Shown here one piece after another: positions 14,980-22,414 of a stretch of 22,414 nt of DNA. This stretch comes from Butyrivibrio sp. Lineage in GTDB: Bacteria; Bacillota; Clostridia; Lachnospirales; Lachnospiraceae. Location of the stretch: positions 1-22,414 of the forward strand of contig NZ_SVFW01000058.1 in assembly GCF_015056685.1 (NCBI RefSeq), in the 5' to 3' direction. The translations under genes were made by a program, and so were the position numbers. The notes beneath the pieces were generated by a model. The model was given only the letters and a program-made list of their open reading frames with translations, had not been told where the DNA came from and searched no databases. Position 1 is the stretch's first letter, and each line of letters opens with the position of its first letter.

Positions 14980-17085
14980 ATGTCTGAACAAACACCTATC
15001 AGAACAGGTTTGCTAGATTTTTTTAGAAAGAGTACAGGATGTCAGTTTATCATTCCGGTATATCAACGAAACTATACATGGACCTCTGCAAAAGAAGTTG
15101 CCCAGTATATGGATGATTTAAAAAGTGTCCTGGTAGGAGATTATAATAACCATTTCTTAGGAATACTTATCTATTTGGATAAGACCTTGGATACTTTTAC
15201 GCGTGAGTTTTCTGTTATAGATGGTCAGCAGCGCCTCACGACAACATTTATTATTCTATACGCGATTAAAGCTTTGCTAAAGGAAAGTGGAGATGCAGCA
15301 GCGATAGCGAACTTGGATGGTCAGTATCTAACAAATCCATTCTCTGATGATAAAGTGAAATATAAGCTTAAGCCGTTGGTTTCTGACGATCAGGTATATA
15401 GGAAAATTGTTGAGGAAAGATTCGATGAGATAAAAGAATCAGACTCAAATGTTTATAAGAACTATCTCTATGTGCTTGCTAAATTACGTAAGTACACAGA
15501 GGAGGGATTTTCTGCAAATGACATATTAATGGCATTAAATAAGTTGTATGTAATCTGTGTTCCTATATCCGAAGAGGATAATGCACAGAAGATTTTTGAG
15601 AGTATCAATGCTACCGGAGTAAAGCTTACCGCATCTGACCTTATCAGAAATTATGTGCTGATGGATTTGCCAAGTGACACGCAGGAAGAATATTACGCTA
15701 AATATTGGAAGAGAATAGAAAGCTATATTTCAAGTGATTCTAAGAAGCTGGAATTATTCTTCCGTAATTTTTTGGCAATCAAAAATCTAAATCTTCCAAA
15801 TAGAAATGATGTGTACAGGCTATTTGTAAAGTGGCTGGGCGAGTTTGATAGGGACAGGAAGGATGTATTTGAAGAGATAGTAAAGTATGCTGAGGCGTAC
15901 AACGCTATATATATTCGTGAACTGAGTGAGTTAGATAGTAGTCTCCGCAAGTCTGTAAAAGAATATAGACGTATGCTTTCAGAGATGCCGGCTCCTGCAG
16001 TTATGGAGTTCTATATCATGTGCAAGGATGGAAAGATAACTGAGAGCAGCCTTGCAGAAATCATTGAGCTTATAAATATTTATTTGGTAAGACGTGGATT
16101 GTGTAGCTTTGATACAAGTGGAATCACAAAGATGTTTCCTGTCTTATTGAAAAATGTTTTGAATGACTGCAATGGTGATTATTCAAATATCGTAGAGGTG
16201 TTAAAGAAAGATCTAATTGTTAAGAATGCTGGAAATGCAATGAATATGCCTGATGACGAGCAACTTAGAGAATTAGTTCGTAATGCTAATATGTATAATT
16301 TAAGGGCAACTCTCAGGATTGTATTTGACAGAATGGAGCATGAAAACAATCCTGCTCCTGTAGATTTATCGAAGCTTAGTGTTGAGCATCTTATGCCACA
16401 GAAGCCAACTCCTTCTTGGCTTAAGATTGTTGGTGTCGATGAAGAAACTTACCAAAAGAATTTGAACAGGCTTGGAAATCTTACATTGGCAGCTGCAAGT
16501 GATAACAGTGCAATGGGCAATAAGCCATGGGAGTATAAAAACGCTGTTCTGAAATCAACAGCACATTTGAAAATGAATGAAGAACTTCTCAAGCTTGATG
16601 ACTGGAATCTTGAGAAGATAAATGAAAGAACTGAAGAACTCATGGATAGGATTATACAGTTATATCCTTATCCAGAGGTTAGCATGGAAATAATTCCTAG
16701 AGAGGAAATATATATCAATAATGGAAATATCCATGCGAAAGGATTCCTTTACATTGATGATGGTAGTGTGGAAATTGATGTTGGCTCAATGCTTGTTGTT
16801 AAGGAGGCAGATGATAAGGATTCTGATCTGTTTGAATTGAGACAATCGCTCATGGAGGATGGCATAATTGCTGTTCAAGATGGAGTTTTACAATTTGTTG
16901 AACCTTATACATTCTATTCAAAGTACAGTAATTCAACAGCACTCAGCCCAGCTGCGAGCCTCATTATGTATGGCAGTAGAAGTGGCTGGAAAACCTGGAC
17001 AGATAAAGCTGGGAAATCTTTGTCTGATAATGAAGAGTTGAGAAATAAATTTAGTTATATGAATAGTGACGATTCCGAGGAATAG
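14980..17085 (+). CDS. GmrSD-like nuclease, DUF262 plus DUF1524 (HNH)
   Basis: 701 residues with a strong AAGGAGG before the ATG. The N-terminal DUF262 (ParB/DndB-like NTPase fold) shows IPVYQRNYTW (25-34) and DGQQRLTT (81-88). A long helical middle follows. DUF1524, an HNH-type nuclease, has VEHLMPQ (468-474, His470) and NRLGNLTL (496-503). A further region of about 150 residues beyond about 550 is not recognised and could be a sensor domain. GmrSD-type single-chain enzymes are type IV restriction systems that cut modified phage DNA using NTPs. The next gene begins 2 bp after its stop. Confidence 0.9.
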   Translation: MSEQTPIRTGLLDFFRKSTGCQFIIPVYQRNYTWTSAKEVAQYMDDLKSVLVGDYNNHFLGILIYLDKTLDTFTREFSVIDGQQRLTTTFIILYAIKALLKESGDAAAIANLDGQYLTNPFSDDKVKYKLKPLVSDDQVYRKIVEERFDEIKESDSNVYKNYLYVLAKLRKYTEEGFSANDILMALNKLYVICVPISEEDNAQKIFESINATGVKLTASDLIRNYVLMDLPSDTQEEYYAKYWKRIESYISSDSKKLELFFRNFLAIKNLNLPNRNDVYRLFVKWLGEFDRDRKDVFEEIVKYAEAYNAIYIRELSELDSSLRKSVKEYRRMLSEMPAPAVMEFYIMCKDGKITESSLAEIIELINIYLVRRGLCSFDTSGITKMFPVLLKNVLNDCNGDYSNIVEVLKKDLIVKNAGNAMNMPDDEQLRELVRNANMYNLRATLRIVFDRMEHENNPAPVDLSKLSVEHLMPQKPTPSWLKIVGVDEETYQKNLNRLGNLTLAAASDNSAMGNKPWEYKNAVLKSTAHLKMNEELLKLDDWNLEKINERTEELMDRIIQLYPYPEVSMEIIPREEIYINNGNIHAKGFLYIDDGSVEIDVGSMLVVKEADDKDSDLFELRQSLMEDGIIAVQDGVLQFVEPYTFYSKYSNSTALSPAASLIMYGSRSGWKTWTDKAGKSLSDNEELRNKFSYMNSDDSEE

Positions 17086-17087
17086 CT

Positions 17088-18101
17088 ATGGCAGAACTAA
17101 TAGCACATGGTCAGAGCATTGAAACAATCTTTGATCTGATTGGTGATTTGGAAAATGACATAACGAAAAGCATAGCCTGGAGCTTTAAGAAATGCCCAAA
17201 GCTTCTTGAAAAGTGTGTTGAGAAGTTACTTGGAATTACTATCAATGCAGACGAGGCTGTTATAAGGTATCAGGTTTCTGAAGCGGACAAGGGCATTACT
17301 GATTTGGAGATTACAGATAACCGTAATTTCTACATTATCATTGAGGCTAAGCGTGGATGGATTTTGCCAGGATATGACCAGCTCAAAATGTATTCTGAGA
17401 GGGAAAGTTTTATTACAAATCCAGCAAGGCATAAGGCCATAGTTTCTATGTCTGAATGCACCGAAGAATATGCTAATAACAAGCTGCCCAAGGTAGATGG
17501 TGTCGATATTTTGCATTTATCTTGGAAGAACATTTTGGATTTGGCAGAAGAAGCCAGGAAAATCTCTGGTAATTCTGAGAAGTATGTTTTGGATGAGTTG
17601 AAAGGTTATATAGGTAGGATTATGACAACTCAAAACAAGAATACAAATTGGGTTTATGTTGTATCGCTCGGTATGGCTAAGGCTGAGGTTACTACAGAAG
17701 AAGGAAAAGTGCTTGCCGGAGATATAACGTACGTGGATATTGTGAGAAAACATAACGTATACAGCTGCCCTATTGGCGGTGGCAAGGGTGGATGGCCGAA
17801 GGAGCCGTTGACTTATATTGGATTTAGATATGACGGTAAGCTCCAGTCGATTCACCATATTGAGAGTTATGTGATTACTGACAATTTGCATCCATATATT
17901 CCAGAGTTGCCAGATGTGACATTATCGCATACTCATTTTGTTTATAAGCTCGGTCCGGCAATTGTTCCTGCAAAGGAAGTGAAGACCGGAAAGAAGATTG
18001 TTATGAGTAATCGTGTGTGGGCACACATTGATGCATTGCTCACAGCAGATACTATTTCTGAAGCAATGGATATTTCGCGTGCAAGGGAAGGTGGTAACTG
18101 A
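17088..18101 (+). CDS. PD-(D/E)XK nuclease-superfamily protein
   Basis: 337 residues. It starts 2 bp after the GmrSD-like stop. The N-terminal half carries a nuclease core: Glu22 in DLENDITKS, Asp72 in GITDLEI, and Glu86-x-Lys88 in IIIEAKRGW, then YDQLKMYSER. The C-terminal half is unassigned and may recognise a substrate or partner. The arrangement suggests it acts with the GmrSD-like protein, perhaps as a second cutting or DNA-sensing component. No target can be named. Confidence 0.8.
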   Translation: MAELIAHGQSIETIFDLIGDLENDITKSIAWSFKKCPKLLEKCVEKLLGITINADEAVIRYQVSEADKGITDLEITDNRNFYIIIEAKRGWILPGYDQLKMYSERESFITNPARHKAIVSMSECTEEYANNKLPKVDGVDILHLSWKNILDLAEEARKISGNSEKYVLDELKGYIGRIMTTQNKNTNWVYVVSLGMAKAEVTTEEGKVLAGDITYVDIVRKHNVYSCPIGGGKGGWPKEPLTYIGFRYDGKLQSIHHIESYVITDNLHPYIPELPDVTLSHTHFVYKLGPAIVPAKEVKTGKKIVMSNRVWAHIDALLTADTISEAMDISRAREGGN

Positions 18102-18103
18102 TT

Positions 18104-18316
18104 ATGGGACTTTTCTTTCACAGCAGTAATGACAGTGGAGACTATGATTTCGACCGCCTCCGCAGGGATTTAGTCGATGAATATGCAGTACAGAGTACGG
18201 CTTATTCTGGAGGATTAGGCTTTCTTGATATGTGCGATGCTGAGGAAGCTTCCAATGAGCAGCTTCTTGAGATGGCACGTAGGGAAGGTATTAATCTCAA
18301 TAAATATAAAAAGTAA
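18104..18316 (+). CDS. Small acidic protein, 70 aa, unknown function
   Basis: The ATG is 2 bp after the preceding stop. The product begins MGLFFHSSNDSGDYDFDRLR and ends in a short basic tail (NLNKYKK). It has no membrane segment and looks like a helical linker or adaptor. The tight spacing on both sides argues it is a real, coupled member of this operon. Confidence 0.6.
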   Translation: MGLFFHSSNDSGDYDFDRLRRDLVDEYAVQSTAYSGGLGFLDMCDAEEASNEQLLEMARREGINLNKYKK

Positions 18317-18330
18317 AACGTGGGGGATTT

Positions 18331-18942
18331 ATGACAATTAATTCGATTGATGTTGTTGTATATACGGCATATTTTGTTTTGCCAGGCTATATCATTTATG
18401 GAATAGTTAATAGCTTTGTTCCGAGAAAAATAAAATCTGATGCAGAGAAACTTATAAGATTTATCTTATATAGCTTAATTGAACTGGCGTTATGGTTTTG
18501 GTGGTTAAGTAGGATAAGCGATGCTGATAAAAGCACGTATTGGATCAAACTGTTAGGAGTAATTCTATTTACGAGCATTGTTACAGGAACGGTAATGGGA
18601 ATCATTCTTAAGTGGAATCCAATTGGCTGGCTACTTCGTAAGCTTAAGGTACAAATCATTAATCCAATACCTACCGCATGGGATTATAAGTTTTCTAATC
18701 TTAAGCAAGGTAGAAGAATAACGGTGGCTTTGAATGATGGGAAATACATCAGAGGTATATATTACAACAAATCAATGGCATCTTCTGATGATGGATATAA
18801 AGATTTATATTTGGAAGAAGTATGGCAACTAGGAGATAACGATAATTGGGTGAGGATCGTTGGCTCAGACGGAATATGGATTTCACCTAATGTAATTAAA
18901 TGGATTTCTTTTATGGAGGATGAAAACAATGCCGGAAAATAA
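18331..18942 (+). CDS. DUF6338-family membrane protein
   Basis: 203 residues with GGGGGA before the ATG. Three hydrophobic segments lie at about 6-28, 41-60 and 72-93. A cytosolic beta-rich tail follows, with PTAWDYKF (114-121), LNDGKYIRGIYY, DLYLEEVWQL and GIWISPNVIKWISF, the pattern of DUF6338. The family has no established function but recurs in accessory and defence regions. Its end overlaps the start of the 54-residue gene by 14 bp, so both are translated together. Confidence 0.75.
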   Translation: MTINSIDVVVYTAYFVLPGYIIYGIVNSFVPRKIKSDAEKLIRFILYSLIELALWFWWLSRISDADKSTYWIKLLGVILFTSIVTGTVMGIILKWNPIGWLLRKLKVQIINPIPTAWDYKFSNLKQGRRITVALNDGKYIRGIYYNKSMASSDDGYKDLYLEEVWQLGDNDNWVRIVGSDGIWISPNVIKWISFMEDENNAGK

Positions 18943-19093
18943 AAACACAGGTTATAGAAGTACATTTGGATATCAACCTACAGAGCAGCGTGGTTATCAG
19001 CCAACAGAGGCGAAACCAAACAACTCAAACAATATTAACAATAGCATAACTACTACAGTGCAGAGCAATGGTAACGTTGCGCAGGATAAGTAG
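18929..19093 (+). CDS. Small Asn/Gln-rich protein with GYQPTE repeats, 54 aa
   Basis: The ATG at 18929 follows GGAGG (18915-18919), overlaps the DUF6338 stop, and runs 54 codons to TAG at 19091. It contains two copies of GYQPTE (14-19 and 22-27) and an Asn-rich tail (NNSNNINNSITTTVQ). It has the composition of an unstructured peptide. The overlap with the membrane protein gene suggests it is a partner of it. Function unknown. Confidence 0.6.
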   Translation: MPENKNTGYRSTFGYQPTEQRGYQPTEAKPNNSNNINNSITTTVQSNGNVAQDK

Positions 19094-19115
19094 GAAGAAT
19101 AAAGGGGACGTACAT

Positions 19116-19568
19116 TTGGCAACAGCAATCATTTATTACAGCAAACATCACGGCAACACAAAGAAGCTCCTGGATGCTATTGCGGCAGCAGATCCGTCAG
19201 TTGAGCTTGTGGATGCAACTGAGAAGCATGAATTAGATCTGAGCAGATACGATAAGATAGGATTTGCCAGCGGTATCTACTACAACAAGTTTGCAGAGCA
19301 GATACAGAACTTCGCTGAGGTGAATCTGCCTACAGGGAAGGATGTCTTTTTCATTTCTACAGCAGGCAATCCTACAAAGAGCTGCTTCAATTCCATTGCA
19401 GCCGTGACGCAGGAGAAGCACTGCAAGGAGCTTGGACGCTATATTTCAAAAGGCTTCGATACCTATGGGCCTTTTAAACTGGTAGGCGGTCTGCATAAAG
19501 GACACCCAACTGAGGAAGAGGTTCGGGCAGCAGTGAATTTCTATAAAGGATTGAATGACAATGAGTAA
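19116..19568 (+). CDS. Flavodoxin-family protein
   Basis: 150 residues from a TTG at 19116 behind AGGGGACG; the open frame extends upstream to an ATG at 19068, but that part overlaps the small gene before it and is unlike flavodoxin. The start ATAIIYYSKHHGNTKKLLDA is a flavodoxin beta strand and FMN phosphate loop. SGIYYNKFAEQIQNF and FFISTAGNP are the other FMN-contact regions. It would carry electrons in the cytoplasm. Its end overlaps the next gene. Confidence 0.85.
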   Translation: MATAIIYYSKHHGNTKKLLDAIAAADPSVELVDATEKHELDLSRYDKIGFASGIYYNKFAEQIQNFAEVNLPTGKDVFFISTAGNPTKSCFNSIAAVTQEKHCKELGRYISKGFDTYGPFKLVGGLHKGHPTEEEVRAAVNFYKGLNDNE

Positions 19569-20346
19569 GCACATTGAAGTAAACGGCAGGCTGGTACAGG
19601 TTGACAAAAGATACAGCGACTTAAAGCAGCGACAGAAATCACATATAAGTCAGTGGCTATATGATGCCTACAAAAAGCAGGTGGCAGAGAACATGACAGA
19701 TGATGAAGCTCTTGCGCCTGTTTTTGACAAGATAGATGAGGCTCAGATCTGGATTCCTGAGCGTGAGATTAGAAATATTTACCGTTCCAAGAAGACAAAG
19801 TTTAAAAAGCGCATGGAGGTTACTGTTTTGAAGGATAGCTTCAAGTTTGATTACAATGCTGCAGCAAACTATTGGCTCAATAAGGATGCGCATTCCCAGA
19901 AGATGCCAAGGGAGCAGGTGCTTGAAAGAATTACTGCTTTTATCGAAGCTCACAATACATGCACTTTGGCAACAGCTTCAGAAGATCATGTGAGATGCAC
20001 ACCGATAGAGTACAACTTTGTGGATAACCGCTTCTATTTTTTCTCAGAAGGTGGATTAAAGTTCCGCGGTCTGAAAAAGAATAAGCATGTAGGTATGGCA
20101 ATCTATGAGCCTTACAATGGATTCGGCAATCTTAAGAGCCTGCAGATTGAAGGTATGGCAAGCCTGGTGGAGCCTTTCAGTGATGAGTATCTGAAGGTTA
20201 TGGAATATAAGAAAATTTCTGAGACTGCAATGAGAAATCTTCCGCAGCCGATGGCACTTATAAAGGTTGTGCCGGAGGTTTTTGATTACCTGGATTCGGA
20301 TCTGAAGAAGGAAGAGCTTGGTAGCAGGCAGCATTATGAGGTGTAG
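19555..20346 (+). CDS. Pyridoxamine 5'-phosphate oxidase-like flavoprotein with N-terminal extension
   Basis: 263 residues; a second ATG at 19561 is 10 bp from AAAGGA and equally possible. Residues 1 to about 115 are a charged helical extension. Residues about 120-250 form the PNPOx-like split-barrel (ERITAFIEAHNTCTLATASE, RCTPIEYNFVDNRFYFFSEG, GLKFRGLKKNKHVGMAIYE). Members bind FMN or F420/heme and reduce or sense small molecules. Overlap with the flavodoxin gene suggests an electron donor-acceptor pair. Confidence 0.82.
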   Translation: MTMSKHIEVNGRLVQVDKRYSDLKQRQKSHISQWLYDAYKKQVAENMTDDEALAPVFDKIDEAQIWIPEREIRNIYRSKKTKFKKRMEVTVLKDSFKFDYNAAANYWLNKDAHSQKMPREQVLERITAFIEAHNTCTLATASEDHVRCTPIEYNFVDNRFYFFSEGGLKFRGLKKNKHVGMAIYEPYNGFGNLKSLQIEGMASLVEPFSDEYLKVMEYKKISETAMRNLPQPMALIKVVPEVFDYLDSDLKKEELGSRQHYEV

Positions 20347-20369
20347 GTGATTTACGTACGGAGGCACGT

Positions 20370-21200
20370 ATGAAGTATATGGGGATGCCTGCAGGAATGT
20401 GGGTGCTTTACAAAAGGTCTTTTACAAACGCTTTGGTTTCTGTGCTTGGGTTTTCTGCTTCGCAATCTGCAGAAATAATGAGAAATGCGAAGCCTAAGTA
20501 TAGGGAGATTATCAACAAGATCCCAGAGTTTGAAAAGGCAGACCGATTTAAGATGAACATAGTAAACTGTGCTCTTCTTACGGCAGTTCTTTTAAATATG
20601 GATAAAAAACCATCCGTTGAAGTCCTTACAAGCTTTTATGCAGCCGGGATGATGAATCCGCCTACAAAATGGTTCTGTAAAAAGAGTGGTAAGAAGAAAT
20701 TTACGGATGCGGATATACAGGGGCTTAAGACTACTGCTGAGCTAAGGGCTGCGGATAGGAATCTTTATTCCTGGAATATGGATTTTTTGCCTTATGAAGA
20801 TGGAAGTGGATATGAGGCCCGTTTTACCAAGTGTGGAATCTGCACACTGATGAAGGAATATGGTCTTTATGAATACGTCCCTGCAATGTGCCATCTGGAC
20901 TACACAATGAGTGAAGCCGGCGGAACATCAGATTTTGTAAGAGAATATACTCTTGCTTCGGGTGGCCCATATTGCGACTGCGGCTACAAAAAGAAGGCAC
21001 TGACCGGAGCTAAAGCATATGACAAAGAAAACAAAAAGCCTGTGATTAAAGCCAGCATTTGCAATGGCGAAATGGTGGCAGGCTTTCAAGATATACATAC
21101 AGGCGCATTTGAGGAAGTGATGCTTGTGAAGGATGATGCAGAGATTAGGGATTTTATGCATCAGTATGGGATTACGGAAAAGGTAGAGAAAATTTATTGA
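20370..21200 (+). CDS. L-2-amino-thiazoline-4-carboxylate hydrolase family protein
   Basis: 276 residues with GGAGG (20361-20365) before the ATG. The C-terminal half has the family pattern: RFTKCGICTLMKEYGLYEYV (about 151-170, Cys155 and Cys158), PAMCHLDY (Cys174, Asp177), EAGG, REYTLASGGPYCDC (Cys202, Cys204). Well-studied members open the thiazoline ring in cysteine production; most gut homologues have unknown substrates. The N-terminal half is helical. It is the last gene of the flavodoxin-PNPOx operon, which suggests a small redox or sulfur-metabolite pathway. Confidence 0.8.
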   Translation: MKYMGMPAGMWVLYKRSFTNALVSVLGFSASQSAEIMRNAKPKYREIINKIPEFEKADRFKMNIVNCALLTAVLLNMDKKPSVEVLTSFYAAGMMNPPTKWFCKKSGKKKFTDADIQGLKTTAELRAADRNLYSWNMDFLPYEDGSGYEARFTKCGICTLMKEYGLYEYVPAMCHLDYTMSEAGGTSDFVREYTLASGGPYCDCGYKKKALTGAKAYDKENKKPVIKASICNGEMVAGFQDIHTGAFEEVMLVKDDAEIRDFMHQYGITEKVEKIY

Positions 21201-21332
21201 TGGATTATATAGTAAAGCATTTTAACGAGCTCAGTACAACAGAGCTTTGAGTTGACATTAAATGATATTGCAAAGAAGGATGAAGTTTATCTTATCTGGA
21301 TAATAATTAACGATTTTATAGCAGGAAATTAA
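21200..21332 (+). pseudogene. Remnant of an ElaA-type GNAT acetyltransferase
   Basis: An ATG at 21200 (overlapping the preceding stop) reads MDYIVKHFNELSTTEL, the usual start of clostridial ElaA-like acetyltransferases, then hits TGA at 21248-21250. In another frame, 21252-21332 reads LTLNDIAKKDEVYLIW, resembling the DIDxKDE-xxYHxW segment that normally lies about 20 residues further on. An internal deletion with frame loss explains both pieces. Confidence 0.5.
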
Positions 21333-21348
21333 AAATGGATGATTATTA

Positions 21349-21379
21349 TTAGCCTCTCAAAAAGGGAGGCTAATTTTTT
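21349..21379 (+). terminator. Rho-independent terminator
   Basis: TTAGCCTCTC (21349-21358), loop AAAAA, GGGAGGCTAA (21364-21373, ten pairs with one G-T), then six T residues. It closes the flavodoxin-PNPOx-hydrolase operon. Confidence 0.88.
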
Positions 21380-21404
21380 AAAAACATTGTTGACCTGCAC
21401 TAAG

Positions 21405-22414
21405 GTAAGCCCTCATCCATGAGTACTGGATATCAAAAATCCCCGCATTTCTGCAGGGATCTGATATAAATATATGCACTTTGAAAATTTAAGATTTTTT
21501 AAATCTGCTAGGACATTTTTCCTGGACGTTTTTAGACCAAGGAAGAAGATCATCCAGGAATCTAAGATCATGGTCATCCATGTGCTTAGGAATCTCTGAT
21601 AACAGCAGTTCGAAATACTCATAAGTATTAACACTGTTTGCTTTAGCGGTTTCAGCAAGACTGAAGATCATGGCACTTGCCTTGGCTCCATTATCCGACT
21701 CCATAAGAACAAAGTTCTTGCGGGCTATGGTGAATGGTCTTATGGCCTGCTCGGCATAGTTATTATCCATAGGAATCCGGCCATCAGTGAGGAACTTACG
21801 AAGGTATTCTTCCTGGTTAATGCTGTAGGCCAGAGCTTTGCCGATGACACTGTTATGAGTGACTTGGGAATATTTCAGTTTCGCCCATGCGAAATAGTCA
21901 TCAACTTTTTCCTGTAGGACTAGCTGACGCTGCTTTTTACGGTCTCTGTTGGAAAGGTCATCAAAGCCGTTATCGATATGCATTATCTCGGTTATCATCG
22001 AGTATGCCTCTGCGGCTATTGAGCCTTTGGCTGCTTCTACGCCAACCGATTTGATGAACTCGGCAAAAGGTCTTCTAGCGTGAATCCAGCAACCTGAGAT
22101 TTTTAGGTCTTTTCGCTCTTTACCAAGAGTATGGTAGACCTGATAGCCATCCGTGACCACGGTCCCGGAGAAGTCTTTTAGGAATTCTCGTGGATGGTCT
22201 GCTCTTCTGGATGGCTGCCAATCGTAGAGCACGATCGGATGCTTGGAGCAGTGTGGATTGTTTCTATATACCCACATATAAGTCTTCTTGCCGTTCTTAA
22301 TCTTGTTCTTGTCAATGCGCATGCATTTTACGGGCGTCTCATCTTATGGAAAGTGCTATGTTATGTGAAGAAGATAAAGAGCCTCAAATTTTTAGTGGTT
22401 CTTTGCCCTCTTGT
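21405..22414 (-). mobile_element. IS66-family insertion sequence, 3' part, continues off the window
   Basis: GTAAGCCC at 21405 resembles the usual GTAAGC terminus of IS66-family elements. It is followed by an imperfect hairpin (21439-21460) and the minus-strand transposase. The exact end cannot be fixed without the other terminus and its 8-bp target duplication. Confidence 0.5.
21489..22343 (-). pseudogene. IS66 transposase (TnpC-like), C-terminal part, frameshifted
   Basis: About 284 open residues from DETPVKC to the C-terminus FKKS. Features: YMWVYRN, VVTDGYQVYH, GCWIHARRPF, DNNYAEQAIRPFTIARKNFV and the C-terminal zinc-free IS66_C pattern LDDLLPWSKNVQEKCPSRFK. IS66 transposases normally have about 500 residues with a DDE core that starts near DET. 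Here a TAA (22346-22344) lies directly before DET, and upstream only broken pieces of the expected sequence appear in other frames. The copy is therefore probably inactive. Confidence 0.85.

Noticed and set aside
19068..19115. Earlier flavodoxin start at ATG 19068
   Set aside because: It overlaps the end of the 54-residue gene, lacks a ribosome site, and the added residues precede the expected first beta strand.

Overview
The window reads as an accessory or defence island from a low-GC Firmicute, most likely a Lachnospiraceae (Butyrivibrio/Pseudobutyrivibrio-like) rumen or gut bacterium. This placement is inferred from purine-rich Shine-Dalgarno sites, a DUF5688-type gene, the style of the alpha/beta hydrolases, an L-2-amino-thiazoline-4-carboxylate hydrolase family gene and an IS66 copy. 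No rRNA, tRNA or CRISPR array was seen.

Left part (1-5850). The 3' end of one alpha/beta hydrolase is followed by a membrane-anchored alpha/beta hydrolase. Then come a 52-residue small gene, a cluster of 10-11 bp phased TGATAACG-like repeats, a terminator, and an unusual chimera in which a DUF5688 protein is joined in frame to the catalytic half of a tyrosine recombinase. The next 1.25 kb has no recognisable gene. It holds a good promoter followed by foldable sequence, two hairpins with the same loop, and an array of seven units of exactly 75 bp. Each unit carries TTATCCGTACA and its inverse. The array ends 55 bp before a PD-(D/E)XK-like nuclease gene, which is followed by three adjacent hairpins resembling a transfer origin.

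Middle part (5799-14305). This is a complete type I restriction-modification locus: a small XRE regulator, hsdR, hsdM and a phase-variable specificity shufflon. Four copies of a 15-bp site (ATAAACGATAATTTA, two in each orientation) flank half-hsdS cassettes and a dedicated tyrosine recombinase. In the orientation sequenced, the hsdS next to hsdM is a half gene (first recognition domain only). The matching second half lies inverted just downstream, and a full-length hsdS lies behind the recombinase. Inversion would rebuild a 398-residue HsdS at hsdM, and multi-step inversions could give four N/C combinations.

Right part (14306-19093). A tightly packed run of genes follows the last inversion site: a HEPN-like protein, a DUF262-DUF1524 (GmrSD-like) nuclease, a PD-(D/E)XK protein, a 70-residue protein, a DUF6338 membrane protein and a 54-residue repeat protein. 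It looks like an accessory defence cassette and may be an undescribed combination.

Far right (19116-22414). A three-gene operon encodes a flavodoxin, a pyridoxamine-phosphate-oxidase-like protein and an ATC hydrolase family protein. It is followed by a broken ElaA-type acetyltransferase, a strong terminator, and the 3' part of a damaged IS66 transposase running off the window.

The two strongest candidates for new biology are the 75-bp dyad array and the hsdS shufflon with its attached accessory cassette.
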